Positions 36,214 through 45,004 of a DNA stretch of 64,000 nt are shown piece by piece. The position numbers and the translations under genes are program-made. Source of the stretch: Caryophanon latum (lineage in GTDB: Bacteria > Bacillota > Bacilli > Bacillales_A > Planococcaceae); contig NZ_MATO01000034.1 of assembly GCF_001700325.1 (NCBI RefSeq), positions 124,001 to 188,000 of the forward strand, given 5' to 3'. Each line of letters opens with the position of its first letter. Positions within the stretch are counted from its first letter, which is position 1. The notes under the pieces are model-generated. The model saw only the letters and a program-made list of their open reading frames with translations, searched no databases and was not told the DNA's origin.

Positions 36214-36690
36214 TTATACTTGCTTTTCGTAAATGCAGTAGCGGAATGTGTAGCCTTCGTTCGCTTGAAGCGGCGGCTGCTCGGCAACTAACGTAAACTG
36301 CGGATAGTGCGGGAAAAACGTATCGCCTTCAAACGTCGTATCGATATGCGTAATGTATAAGCGATCCGCTAACGGCAACGCTTCTGTAAAAATTTGCTGG
36401 CCACCGATAATCATTTGCTCGTTCGCATCTGCTGTTAACGCAAGTGCTTCCTCGAGTGAGCCAACCGTTTCAATACCGTCCGCCGCATAGTCACAGTTGC
36501 GCGTAATAATAATGTTGCGTCGCCCTGGCAGCGGTCGTCCAATCGATTCAAACGTTTTGCGCCCCATAATGACCGGCTTGCCGATCGTTTGCTCCTTAAA
36601 ATATTGTAAATCCCCTGGCAAATGCCACGGCATCGCGTTATCTTTTCCAATGACGTATTGCTCGTCATGTGCCACAATTAATGAAATCAT
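36214..36690 (-). CDS. dfrA: Dihydrofolate reductase
   Basis: A 158-residue DHFR (normal length). Seen: VIGKDNAMPWHLPGDLQYFK with Trp and the catalytic acid Asp, IMGRKTFESIGRPLPGR and the nucleotide loop IIGGQQIFTEAL. It regenerates tetrahydrofolate, directly needed because ThyA (42749) oxidises it. In relatives dfrA and thyA adjoin; here they are 6 kb apart, with comC, a chemoreceptor-like gene, a decayed exporter and an ATPase/TOPRIM cassette between. Confidence 0.96.
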   Translation of the reverse strand: MISLIVAHDEQYVIGKDNAMPWHLPGDLQYFKEQTIGKPVIMGRKTFESIGRPLPGRRNIIITRNCDYAADGIETVGSLEEALALTADANEQMIIGGQQIFTEALPLADRLYITHIDTTFEGDTFFPHYPQFTLVAEQPPLQANEGYTFRYCIYEKQV

Positions 36691-36704
36691 CTATTTCGCT
36701 CCCT

Positions 36705-37397
36705 TTAATAAAATGTAAACAGCTGCAAATCGTCTACAAACAGCGTCACGAGCGTTGCCATACAAAGCGCTGGGGCAAACGGAATGATGCGTTCGCGCCG
36801 CACGACAAATAAACAAAAGCCAAACATGCACGCAATGCTCAGCATGAAAAATAGCTGCTCGATTTGCACGAACGCCCCTAAAATCGCCACAAGCTTCACA
36901 TCTCCTGCACCGATGCCATCTGTTAACAAATGAATCGTATACAGTAGCCCGAACGCAACGACTGCTCCCGCTATCATACTATAAATCGATTGCTGCAAGC
37001 TATATAGCAACAGAAGCGGCACGCCTATATAAAGCAATACCCGATTTGGTACGATCATATACGTCATATCTGCTACGCTCACAATGAAGCAAAACAGCAT
37101 AATAAATAGTGCAAGTCCCCATTGAAGCGACAAGCCATATAGCGCATAAAACGCATAGCTCATTACTCCACCAGCTAGCTCAAATAACACGTATCGCCAC
37201 GCAATGCGCGACCGGCAATGCCGACAGCGCCCCATTTGCCAAACGAAGCTGATAATTGGTAACAGCTCATACCACATTAAATTCGCGCAGCAGCACGGAC
37301 ATTGCGAGCGTGCCGACCACCAGTTTTCGTGCTGCGGTAAACGCACACCGACTACATAGCTAAATGAAGCGACAATAGCGCCAATGATGAAGCTCAT
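36705..37397 (-). CDS. comC: Type IV prepilin peptidase (ComC)
   Basis: A 230-residue polytopic aspartyl protease that cleaves and methylates the pseudopilins of the competence machinery. Seen: the paired cysteine zinc site CPCCCANL and CRHCRSR, first catalytic Asp in SVADMTYMIVPNR and second in GIGAGDVKL (the GxGD motif), with about seven membrane helices. Its presence implies a DNA-uptake pseudopilus encoded elsewhere. 14 bases before dfrA on the same strand, so the two may be cotranscribed. Confidence 0.92.
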   Translation of the reverse strand: MSFIIGAIVASFSYVVGVRLPQHENWWSARSQCPCCCANLMWYELLPIISFVWQMGRCRHCRSRIAWRYVLFELAGGVMSYAFYALYGLSLQWGLALFIMLFCFIVSVADMTYMIVPNRVLLYIGVPLLLLYSLQQSIYSMIAGAVVAFGLLYTIHLLTDGIGAGDVKLVAILGAFVQIEQLFFMLSIACMFGFCLFVVRRERIIPFAPALCMATLVTLFVDDLQLFTFY

Positions 37398-37483
37398 TCA
37401 TGTCACGTCCTTTTTGGCTATTAGTATAAAATGTGTCCATATGCACGCCAACAACAAGTGCGAAAACTATATTTTCGTATGCA

Positions 37484-37690
37484 ATGACAAGCTAATTGGC
37501 AAAAGCGTATGGCGGCTCGCTTTTCCTATGCGGTTACTCGAGGCAGATCAATTCCTCAAGCTCGGTGGCGAACACGATGTTGCTCATGAGTCACGAGCTT
37601 TTCCTTAAGGTGTCTCGCCGTACGCGCTCTGCCATGATGTAGAAAAACATAAAGATGGCGTATTAACAAACGCTATTTTCGCATGAGCAC
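37484..37690. repeat. Type-A repeat with a D-like core
   Basis: Begins CAAGCTAATTGGCAAAAGCG and ends AAAGATGGCGTATTAACAAA, like type A. The core carries GGCGAACACGATGTTG, shared with type D, and closes TCTCGCCGTACGCGCTC. Another case of mixed parts. Confidence 0.7.
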
Positions 37691-37717
37691 TGTAGAAAAT
37701 AGGTTCTTTCACCAGCA

Positions 37718-37762
37718 CAAAAAATGGCTGGACACGTTGCAACGCGCATCCAGCCATTTTTT
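37718..37762. terminator. Terminator of the PAS/MCP gene
   Basis: AAAAAATGGCTGGA, loop, TCCAGCCATTTTTTG. Confidence 0.88.
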
Positions 37763-37765
37763 GAT

Positions 37766-39277
37766 TTATTGACTTTTCGCAAACTCCACTAAATCTTGAG
37801 ACATCATATGAATTTCGTCCGCAGAAGCGTTCATTTGCTGCGTTAATGCTGCCTGCGTTTGAGCTAAATCATTAATTTGCAACATGTGACGTAAAATCAT
37901 ATCGATCGACGCCTTCATTTGCGTTAAGCTTTCTTCAATATTGTTCGTCGCGTCAGATGAATGGACAGCTAGCTTTCGCACCTCATCTGCTACAACGCCG
38001 AACCCTTTCCCTTCAGCTCCTGCACGCGCCGCTTCAATTGCCGCATTCAACCCGAGCAAATTCGTTTGATCGGCAAGACCTCGAATGAAATTAGAAATGA
38101 GCTGCGTTTCATCGGCAAGCGTCTTTGCATCGTTTGCCGCAAGCGTCGTCTTTTCTTGCGTATAGGCGAGCTCCTGCGCTTGCACTGTAATCGAATTAAT
38201 GCCGCTCACAAGCTCGGTAATCGACGCCGATAAATTTTCCATGCGCGTCGTCGTTTCGGTCACCATCGCATATTTCGTGCGCTCCATCGAAATGTCTCGG
38301 AACACGCCTGCTAATCGTTGTGGCTGACCGTTCGGATAACGAATCGTCTTGCCATTTGCGCGCACCCAAATGTATTCATTCGCCTTCGTTAAAATACGAT
38401 AATCGACGTCAAACGGTGTGCGACCTGTCCAATCTTCTAAATGCGCCATTAACTCCGTCGCTACACGATCCGCATCGTCTGGATGAAGGCGGTCTTTCCA
38501 CGCGTGGTACGTATTCGGAAAATCATGCTCATCGTTAAAGCCGAGCGCTCGTCTAAATTGGTCGCTCCACCAATAGCGATTTTCCGGATGAAACGGATCG
38601 GGATCAACGAACGTAATATCCCACGGTGACTCCACAAGTGACTCGTTAATTAAATCGTAACGTTCCACGACATTGTTCAACTGCTCTTCATTCGTTTTTT
38701 GCTCATGAATGTTTATCACTGTCGCAATTAAACGAACAGGCTTGCCTTCTTCATTGCGAATCGCAGCTCCAAATGTATGTACCCAGCGATACATACCATC
38801 ACGAAAACGCATATAATGCTGCACGTCAAATGGTGTTCTACCGGTAGGATCTTGAAAATGCTCCTCAATCGCTTGTAACAACATTGGGTCTTGTTCATCG
38901 GGCACAAGTTTTTGCAAATCCACGATGCTATTTGTTAGCTCATGCTCTGCATACCCAAGCATTTCCTTTAACGACGGCTCCAAAATAAATTCATTGTTCG
39001 CATCGAGAAATTGATGGTTTGCCAAACGAACTTCCCAAAAGCCAAAATGCTGCACACCCATTAAAATATTTAGCTTATGCTGCAACGTTTCTTCATGCTC
39101 CTCATACGTCGCTAATGCATCGTTCATATTGGCTACGACATTGCTCAGCTGCTCATCTTGTTGCTTCACTTCGTAACGAAACGAAAACTGCTGTTTCATC
39201 GCCGCTATTTTATGCGCCTCGCTCTGTGCCTGTAATACCGAATCTGCAATCGCCATTTTGTCTCGTTTAAAGAACAT
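37766..39277 (-). CDS. Cytoplasmic PAS-containing methyl-accepting signalling protein
   Basis: A 503-residue protein without membrane segments: short N-terminal coiled coil (about 10-65), two PAS domains with PAC-like ends (about 66-195 and 215-340; note the repeated GRTPFDV.. and YRWVHTF / YIWVRAN), then a short MCP signalling domain (about 350-500) with the hairpin tip [20 protein letters not shown]. It should influence a CheA kinase, sensing a small molecule or redox state by PAS. The signalling domain is shortened relative to full chemoreceptors. Start at 39277 (MFFKRDKMA) after GGAGGCGAAAGG. Confidence 0.88.
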   Translation of the reverse strand: MFFKRDKMAIADSVLQAQSEAHKIAAMKQQFSFRYEVKQQDEQLSNVVANMNDALATYEEHEETLQHKLNILMGVQHFGFWEVRLANHQFLDANNEFILEPSLKEMLGYAEHELTNSIVDLQKLVPDEQDPMLLQAIEEHFQDPTGRTPFDVQHYMRFRDGMYRWVHTFGAAIRNEEGKPVRLIATVINIHEQKTNEEQLNNVVERYDLINESLVESPWDITFVDPDPFHPENRYWWSDQFRRALGFNDEHDFPNTYHAWKDRLHPDDADRVATELMAHLEDWTGRTPFDVDYRILTKANEYIWVRANGKTIRYPNGQPQRLAGVFRDISMERTKYAMVTETTTRMENLSASITELVSGINSITVQAQELAYTQEKTTLAANDAKTLADETQLISNFIRGLADQTNLLGLNAAIEAARAGAEGKGFGVVADEVRKLAVHSSDATNNIEESLTQMKASIDMILRHMLQINDLAQTQAALTQQMNASADEIHMMSQDLVEFAKSQ

Positions 39278-39391
39278 ATTCCTTTCGCCTCCATTATGTT
39301 TCAATCATTTAGTCATTCGGTAAAATATACCCTAAGAAACACATTCAAAACTATCCTTTTCACATATTTTAATAACAAAATATAACATATA

Positions 39392-39643
39392 TCATTTTGA
39401 ATATAAAAAAAATAGAACTGCTCGTGTGGCAATATATGATGAAGTGTACATTTTTATCACCATGACGTGAATCGCACTCGTCGCGGGCATCACTTGCTCA
39501 ATCGCGTCAATTTGCGTTTTTTGCAGGAAAATGGCATAAAGCGCAATGACGATGATGACCGACAACATCGAGAAAAAAACGAGCATGCGGTTGCGCAAAA
39601 ACACTTTGTTATGACGCACCACTAAACTAATTAACGCATTCAT
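39392..39643 (-). pseudogene. Truncated ABC-2 type permease
   Basis: 83 codons starting MNALISLVVRHNKVFLRNRM followed by one membrane helix; this is the usual beginning of an ABC-2 drug-export permease of about 250-400 residues, but the frame then turns into unrelated residues and stops. The remaining helices are absent, so the gene is broken by deletion. It directly follows the frameshifted ATPase gene, its partner. Confidence 0.75.
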
Positions 39644-40535
39644 GAGCGTTCACCTGCTTCCTCGACAATTTGTACGAATACGTCGTCAAGCGAGCCTTTT
39701 ATTACTTCAAATGATGTAATGTGCGGCGCCACCGTATGTAAAATATCAATCGCTTCAAGCGTAGACGACAGCTTCATCGCATACACGTCGCCTTGTTGCT
39801 GAAGCGGATAACCGAGCGCGTCCGGCGTAAACCCATCTTGAAAGCTGATCCGACGCATACCGCTCCTTCAGCTCATTCGGCGAGCCTTGTGCAACAATTT
39901 TGCCGCGCTTTAACACGATAATATTGTCCGCAAATGCCGCTTCCTCCATATAATGCGTCGTCAAAAAGACGGTCATGTTCATCTCAGCACGTAGCCGCCC
40001 ATACAAGCTGACGCGATTGCGGATCAAGTCCAGTCGTCGGCTCATCTAAAAACAAAATGTGCGGTCGATGAATGAGTGCCCGTGCAATGCCCGCTCGTCG
40101 CTTTTGCCCGCCCGACAGCTGCCCGTACTTTTTATGCGCAATGTCCTCTAGCTCCAAATAATCGCTCACAAACGCATAATTTTCCGCGAGCTGCTGTTTC
40201 GTCAGCTCATAAAAGCGCCCGCGATGCATGATGTTTTCGTTCACCGTTAACTGCGCATCAAGCAAGCTTTGCTGAAAGACGATGCCAATCGACTTGCGAA
40301 TCGCCGTATTTTCCTTCAACGTACCGAGCGTATGTCCATTTACGCACACGTCACCACCCGTCTTCTCTAGCAGCGTGCATAAAATTTCAATCGTCGTCGA
40401 TTTCCCCGCGCCGTTCGTACCTAAAAACGCAAACAACGCCCCTTGCTCGACCGAAAACGAAATATCATCGACTGCCCTCACATCACCGTAATGCTTTTGT
40501 AAATGCTGTACATCGATTGCTAACAAATTCCGCAT
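39640..40535 (-). pseudogene. Frameshifted ABC transporter ATPase (drug-export type)
   Basis: Three overlapping frames give one ABC ATPase. 40535 down to about 40000 carries Walker A GTNGAGKST, the signature QLSGGQKRR and Walker B LFLDEPTTGLDPQ; the frame then ends (VWAATC). The next frame, around 40045-39860, continues TVFLTTHYMEEAAFADNIIV and GSPNELKERYAS. A third, 39858-39640, resumes FQDGFTPDALGYPLQQQG to the end. Two frameshifts plus the truncated permease mean the exporter is no longer functional, barring sequencing errors. The domain order matches the DrrA/YadG-type family. Confidence 0.85.
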
Positions 40536-40614
40536 CTCCTTTCGTTATGGACGATGCTTTTCTAAAATGAACGTGATGTGGTGAACGACGAAGTATTGTT
40601 TTAGAAATATCGTA

Positions 40615-40720
40615 CCGTTACGTGTTCATACGGCAGGCTTCGCTTTGTTACGCGGACGCTTTCCTCGGAGTCGTCGCTTCACACGCTACGCCAATGCTAC
40701 ATCAACACATCTATCCTATT
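40615..40720. repeat. Type-D repeat with internal deletion
   Basis: Keeps the outer arms TTCGCTTTGTTACGCGGACG, CTTTCCTCGGAGTCGTCGCT and TCACACGCTACGCC but lacks the whole interior present at 19795 and 25145. Confidence 0.75.
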
Positions 40721-40741
40721 TACTATACCATGTCGGGCAAC

Positions 40742-40812
40742 GAAAAAAGAGCAACCAGTACATACTGGTTACTCTTCGTATTCAACCGCAATCGGTGCGG
40801 ATCGTAACTTCT
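40742..40812 (-). repeat. Duplicate of the thyA 3' end and terminator (far side of the cassette)
   Basis: Matches 42710-42791: terminator AAAAAAGAGCAACCAGTACA, then TACTGGTTACTCTTCG, then the thyA end CAACCGCAATCGG directly joined to TGCGGATCGTA, with 16 bases missing relative to thyA. Identity outside the gap is roughly 85%. It lies 15 bases from the stop of the TOPRIM gene and supplies its terminator (40743-40776). Confidence 0.88.
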
Positions 40813-40826
40813 TCTATAACAAAACA

Positions 40827-41468
40827 TTATTGACGAACACAGCTTAAAACATCATCTTCAAACTTCTTTGCTTGTGAACATTTATCTTTCACTAACTGCC
40901 AATTTTCGACTAACATCGGTGCTACAACACGCATATAATGAATGCGCGATTTTTTCAATTTATACGGCTTGCGCGCCAATAGTTTGTCTGGCTTTTGGAT
41001 CTTTTCAATTTCCTGCTCATCTGTATTCAAATATGCTAACATCCACGCTTCCAAATTATCAGCTGGTATTGTCAAAATAACCGGACATTTCATCTCTTCT
41101 TCATCAATTTGTAACCACGAACAGATTTGTTGTTGAAGGCGTGTAACATTTTGTGTAATGCTTTCTTCAATATCATAGCAGTTGACTTCTTTTTCACGCG
41201 CTACATCGAGATCGATTTGAAAAATAAGTAAGTCGTAAGCGTTCGAACCGGTTAAAAAATTTTGAAAACCCGTTTTAACTGCTATTTCCTCACACCATCG
41301 CTGAACACCTTTCCACCCACCGCCGTTTGCACCATAGCCAACATCTGCTGAACCAATTGGCTGCAATACACTTGTCACAAATGGTTGCTTCAAAATGTGC
41401 TTAAGCAATGCTTCTAGCAGCACCACATCTGTAGGTCCTTCCGTTACAAATCCAATATTCAACGTCAT
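40827..41468 (-). CDS. TOPRIM-type nuclease-like protein, second gene of an ATPase/TOPRIM cassette
   Basis: A 213-residue protein with the layout of DUF4276-like/OLD-like TOPRIM proteins: GFVTEGPTD gives the first acidic site (E10, D14), LIFQIDLDVA gives the D86-x-D88 pair. These are the metal-binding residues of the TOPRIM fold. The ATG overlaps the ATPase stop as ATGA, so it is coupled to it. Paired ATPase plus separate TOPRIM proteins occur in anti-phage systems such as PARIS and OLD-type modules; this protein probably acts as the nuclease or effector. The exact family is not certain. Confidence 0.7.
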   Translation of the reverse strand: MTLNIGFVTEGPTDVVLLEALLKHILKQPFVTSVLQPIGSADVGYGANGGGWKGVQRWCEEIAVKTGFQNFLTGSNAYDLLIFQIDLDVAREKEVNCYDIEESITQNVTRLQQQICSWLQIDEEEMKCPVILTIPADNLEAWMLAYLNTDEQEIEKIQKPDKLLARKPYKLKKSRIHYMRVVAPMLVENWQLVKDKCSQAKKFEDDVLSCVRQ

Positions 41469-42655
41469 AAATTCGGCACACCGCCTAACCTACCCATCAC
41501 CCAAAGTTGAGAAAGTGGTAAGTCTTCATTTATTAATTCATCATTCAACTCAATTCGACGCAAAATAGATACGCCCTCTGAATCACGATCAATCGCAAAC
41601 AATCGAATACGGTCATCTTTTAAATTTAATCCATCTAATACTAACGGATTGTGTGTCGTTAAAAAACATGTTTTATTTTGCTCCAATATGATTTTCGAAA
41701 ATAGCGCTGTAAGCTTTCTCGCTAATCGTGGATGCAATGCTTGGTCAAAGTTATCAATTGAAAAAATATGCGGGGCGTCTGGATGCAACGCTAACGTCAA
41801 AATAAATAAAATGTAAAGCGACCCTTCGCTTGCATCATAAGCTGTTAACTCCGCTCGATTTTCTCTCATATGGATATCTGTAAAACGAATTGTTTTTTGC
41901 GGTGACGGAACAGAGCTAGATAAAATACTTTTATTTGGTGGTGCTACTTTAATATCAATCGCCCAGTCAATTAAATCAAACAGTTCATCTAAATCTAATG
42001 TCCCAAAGCTGTCTTCCGTTAATAAATCTGCTACTGCTTCTGCTAACCTTCCACCATTCAAACCGATTGGATCCGCCTGTGTTGGATCCGCTGCAAGCCC
42101 TCTTAAAAACGTTGTATATGGTGTATAAATTTTATACTCTGTTAAAAAATCATAAAATGCATTCGCCTTTTGAAAAGTCGTTTCTTGTTGGTTTACACCT
42201 TGTAAAAATGACAATAAGCCTCGCTCTGCATCTACAGAAAAACTCGGTAGTAACGGGATTTCGTATTTTGTTGCATTCGAACGACCAAAAACTTTTTCAC
42301 CATCCGCTTCTAGCTTTTCAGAAAAATATGTCCATTTTGGCTTCGGCTTTTCTAAAGGGTTAGCTAAATGTACTTGATAACGAATGTGCTCATCATTTTC
42401 TATTTGAAATTTAATTGTTTTCGCTATTTTTTGATTTCTAAACGACGATTTATATAAAGCCGGTGTACCTACTCGAACACCTCTACTCATTAATGTTGCA
42501 TCACTTACCTCTCCTGATACAGCTGCACTTAGCACACCTATCGCCTCTAATAAAGCGGATTTCCCACTACCATTCGAACCAACGATCACATTAAACTGCC
42601 CCGCATCCATCGAGATTTGCTTCAATGATTTAAAGTCCTCAATTTCCATTCGCAT
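41465..42655 (-). CDS. AAA15/AAA21-type ATPase of an ATPase/TOPRIM cassette
   Basis: A 396-residue SMC/ABC-like ATPase. The N-terminus MRMEIEDFKSLKQISMDAGQ is typical of AAA15/RecF-like ATPases; Walker A GSNGSGKS at 26-33; ABC-type signature region ASEGSLYILFILTLAL; Walker B region IFSIDNFDQALHP with D301 followed by N302 where most relatives have Glu; switch His335 in TTHNP. The N at the Glu position may slow hydrolysis or be normal for this subfamily. ATG at 42655 follows GGGAGGCAG; the frame to 42739 runs through the thyA terminator and is not used. With the TOPRIM gene it forms the accessory cassette after thyA. Confidence 0.8.
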   Translation of the reverse strand: MRMEIEDFKSLKQISMDAGQFNVIVGSNGSGKSALLEAIGVLSAAVSGEVSDATLMSRGVRVGTPALYKSSFRNQKIAKTIKFQIENDEHIRYQVHLANPLEKPKPKWTYFSEKLEADGEKVFGRSNATKYEIPLLPSFSVDAERGLLSFLQGVNQQETTFQKANAFYDFLTEYKIYTPYTTFLRGLAADPTQADPIGLNGGRLAEAVADLLTEDSFGTLDLDELFDLIDWAIDIKVAPPNKSILSSSVPSPQKTIRFTDIHMRENRAELTAYDASEGSLYILFILTLALHPDAPHIFSIDNFDQALHPRLARKLTALFSKIILEQNKTCFLTTHNPLVLDGLNLKDDRIRLFAIDRDSEGVSILRRIELNDELINEDLPLSQLWVMGRLGGVPNL

Positions 42656-42709
42656 AAAAAATCTGCCTCCCTCATGATTATTTTCATTATAGCATTCGTT
42701 ATTCTCAAT

Positions 42710-42792
42710 AAAAAAGAGCAACCAGCACATACTGGTCACTCTCCATACTTAAACCGCAATCGGCGCTTTAATCGCTGGGTGCGGATCGTATC
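42710..42792 (-). repeat. Native thyA 3' end and terminator (near side of the cassette)
   Basis: Terminator AAAAAAGAGCAACCAGCACA, TACTGGTCACTCTCC, followed by the last thyA codons. The second copy is at 40742-40812. The ATPase gene's promoter (TATAAT on the minus strand near 42690) starts just beyond the terminator. Confidence 0.88.
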
Positions 42793-43729
42793 CTTCAATT
42801 GTTAAATCCTCTAGCTCGATATCGAAAATCGATGTCTTCGCTGGATTAATGTGCAATGTCGGCAAGTCGCGTGGTTCGCGTGATAGCTGCTCTTTCACTT
42901 GCTCTAAATGGTTTAAATAAATGTGCGCGTCGCCTACTGAATGGACGAACTCGCCTACTTGCAGCCCGCATTCATGCGCGATTAAATGCGTCAGTAATGC
43001 GTATGATGCCACGTTAAACGGACAGCCAAGCAGCGTGTCGACCGAGCGTTGTGTCAGCATACAACTTAGCTTGCCTTCTGTTACGTAAAATTGGAACATG
43101 ACGTGACATGGTGGCAATGCCGATTTACTGCCCTTTGCCCCTGCGTTTACAACGTCCTCTGGGTTCCATGCGTTGACGATTAAGCGGCGCGAATCTGGAT
43201 TGCTTTTAATTTGTGCGATGACGTCTGCTAATTGGTCGATGTCGTTTCCTTCTGAGTCCGTCCAACGACGCCACTGCTTGCCGTATACGTTACCTAAGTC
43301 GCCGTATGCTTGCGCAAAATCATCGTCCGTTAACACGCGGTCGCAAAAATGTTTTAGCTCTTTTTGATACAATTCGTTAAACGCCTCGTCCACTAAGCAG
43401 CGTCGCCCGAAATCTGTCATGTCAGGTCCGCTGTATTCGTCCGACTCGACCCACTTTTTAAACGCCCACTCGTCCCATATATGATTTCCATTTTGTAGCA
43501 AATAACGAATGTTCGTGTCGCCTTTAATGAACCAAAGCAGTTCGCTTGCGACTAGCTTAAACGGCACACGCTTCGTCGTAAATAACGGAAAGCCTTTCGT
43601 TAAGTCGTAGCGCATTTGATAGCCGAATACGCTAATTGTCCCCGTGCCTGTACGATCCTCTTTTTTTACACCGTTGTCTAAAATGTGCTGCATGAAATTT
43701 AAATACACTTGCTCTAACTCGTTTGCCAT
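42749..43729 (-). CDS. thyA: Thymidylate synthase (ThyA)
   Basis: A 326-residue enzyme that methylates dUMP using methylene-tetrahydrofolate. Seen: [19 protein letters not shown], the catalytic Cys in [33 protein letters not shown] and [10 protein letters not shown]. Longer than the E. coli form because of the insertion around 85-140 ([20 protein letters not shown]), as in Lactobacillus and staphylococcal ThyA. AAGGTGGTTTACG precedes the ATG. Its product dihydrofolate is recycled by DfrA. Its 3' end is duplicated on the far side of the ATPase/TOPRIM genes. Confidence 0.97.
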   Translation of the reverse strand: MANELEQVYLNFMQHILDNGVKKEDRTGTGTISVFGYQMRYDLTKGFPLFTTKRVPFKLVASELLWFIKGDTNIRYLLQNGNHIWDEWAFKKWVESDEYSGPDMTDFGRRCLVDEAFNELYQKELKHFCDRVLTDDDFAQAYGDLGNVYGKQWRRWTDSEGNDIDQLADVIAQIKSNPDSRRLIVNAWNPEDVVNAGAKGSKSALPPCHVMFQFYVTEGKLSCMLTQRSVDTLLGCPFNVASYALLTHLIAHECGLQVGEFVHSVGDAHIYLNHLEQVKEQLSREPRDLPTLHINPAKTSIFDIELEDLTIEGYDPHPAIKAPIAV

Positions 43730-43826
43730 CGTAAACCACCTTCAACATAAATTCAGCTCTTTCACAAGTTGCGTCGTGAGCTTTCCATCTTTGTTCATTA
43801 TAGTGCATGTGCAAACAGGTTGCTAT

Positions 43827-44294
43827 TTAATCCCGCTTCTCTACGCTCAATCCGTCAACATTCAGCATAATTTGCTCATAATGTGCCGAGCGTATGCTAA
43901 ACATCGCAAACTTCTCATGCGTGCAGCACGTAAACCAGTGGAAGTCGTTTTTCGTAAACGTCAAGTCTTCTGGTAGCTTCGGCGCGACCCAGTCGTATAA
44001 GCTGCTTGCGTAGTGCTGTAGCAAGGCGCATGTGTCGTCGTTTGCCTCGATGATGTAGGCAGTTGCGGCTTTTCCTGTAATCGTCGTCGTTTCCCATTTT
44101 TGTGTTTTATATGTATGCAGGACGTGCGGGGCAAATTGTGCAAGCACCGCTTCGTCGTATTGGAACTCCGCGCGCGTAATGAAGTAAAAGCTGTCGGAAT
44201 GATCGCACAGCGCTTGTATTAATTCGTTATATGTAGTGCCTGTTGGATTTTCGGTAACGTCGTAGTAATTCACTTTGTATGTCCTCACTTTCAT
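43827..44294 (-). CDS. Uncharacterised protein, 155 aa
   Basis: A soluble protein with a mixed fold, several Cys/His near the C-terminus (FHWFTCCTHEKFAMF) that could bind a metal, and no named motif. The ATG at 44294 has no clear ribosome binding site; a GTG at 44273, preceded by GTGAGG at 9 bases, is an alternative giving 148 residues. A repeat core has inserted close upstream (44325-44465), which may have displaced its original promoter. Not recognised. Confidence 0.6.
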   Translation of the reverse strand: MKVRTYKVNYYDVTENPTGTTYNELIQALCDHSDSFYFITRAEFQYDEAVLAQFAPHVLHTYKTQKWETTTITGKAATAYIIEANDDTCALLQHYASSLYDWVAPKLPEDLTFTKNDFHWFTCCTHEKFAMFSIRSAHYEQIMLNVDGLSVEKRD

Positions 44295-44324
44295 TTACTA
44301 AGTGCAGTATTTGAATAGAGCTTT

Positions 44325-44465
44325 TGTTGAAGTGGCTATGAGTGTAGCGGCGAGACTCCTTGGGGAAAAGCTCGTGCCTCAAGACCCCGTAAGCCGCGAC
44401 GTAGGAGCGGTGCGGAGGCTTGAGCCGAGCCCCAGGAACGCGAGCCGCTATAAGCAAATAGCCTA
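44325..44465. repeat. Repeat core identical to that of the 31.2-kb element, different ends
   Basis: The 100-base core (CGGCGAGACTCCTTGGGGAA to GAACGCGAGCCGC) is the same as at 31323-31424. Short flanking arms are GTGGCTATGAGTGTAG and TATAAGCAAATAGCC, an inverted pair unlike the type-A ends. Frames crossing it encode a shared peptide in both loci, an artefact of the repeat. Confidence 0.88.
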
Positions 44466-44530
44466 CATCCATACAACACTTGTTCAACATACGTTGTCAC
44501 ATATGCTCAAAAAGAGTCGCATAAACGATT

Positions 44531-44574
44531 AAAGACGTTACTCGGTATTCCTTCGCTTGAGTAACGTCTTTAGT
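44531..44574. terminator. Hairpin downstream of the 63-aa gene
   Basis: AAAGACGTTACTCG, loop, CTTGAGTAACGTCTTT: two-way terminator; lies after the minus-strand gene ending at 44621. Confidence 0.8.
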
Positions 44575-44620
44575 CAAATGTGTCTAGGTCATCGTATAAT
44601 TCAATTTGTTGTTCCAACGA

Positions 44621-44812
44621 TTAAGTTGCCTCCTTAAGTATGTGCTTGTTATTTTCAAGAACAGAAAGCATCTGAAGTAATACTTTTTCTTCCACCTTCC
44701 CTGGCATATCTACTTCACGTGCAATGATCTTGTTTAATTCTAAAATTGTGCTTACGTCGAGTCTATGTTTCTGTGCTAAATGAAACGCTCGCTCTAAGTT
44801 ACCGGTCAACAT
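44621..44812 (-). CDS. Uncharacterised small helical protein, 63 aa
   Basis: Starts MLTGNLERAFHLAQKHRLDV. TTGGAGGA precedes two close ATG codons; the second (44812) has the better 6-base spacing. Small, helical, charged, of the size of Bacillus regulatory peptides (Spo0E, Sda), but it lacks the S-x-x-L-D motif of Spo0E phosphatases, so no function is assigned. Confidence 0.55.
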   Translation of the reverse strand: MLTGNLERAFHLAQKHRLDVSTILELNKIIAREVDMPGKVEEKVLLQMLSVLENNKHILKEAT

Positions 44813-44938
44813 CGGCATTCCTCCAATATGATTTGTTATTTTTTGTACACTGTACATCTTCATTTTACACATATTTTCGAAAAATTTCACTTGATTTTTG
44901 CTAAGTTTACGAAAAAATAACAACTTTTTTTGTAGACG

Positions 44939-44968
44939 TTAGACGAATGACGTATTTCGCGCTATAAT
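44939..44968 (+). promoter_or_regulatory. Probable SigA promoter of the RraB-like gene
   Basis: TTAGAC at 44939 and TATAAT at 44963 with 18-base spacing, about 35 bases before the start codon. Confidence 0.6.
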
Positions 44969-45004
44969 TACACATATTGCACGACGAAATGGAGGATTTT
45001 ATAC

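Noticed and set aside
44621-44812. Spo0E-family aspartyl phosphatase
   Set aside because: Size is right, but the family's S-x-x-L-D motif is missing.
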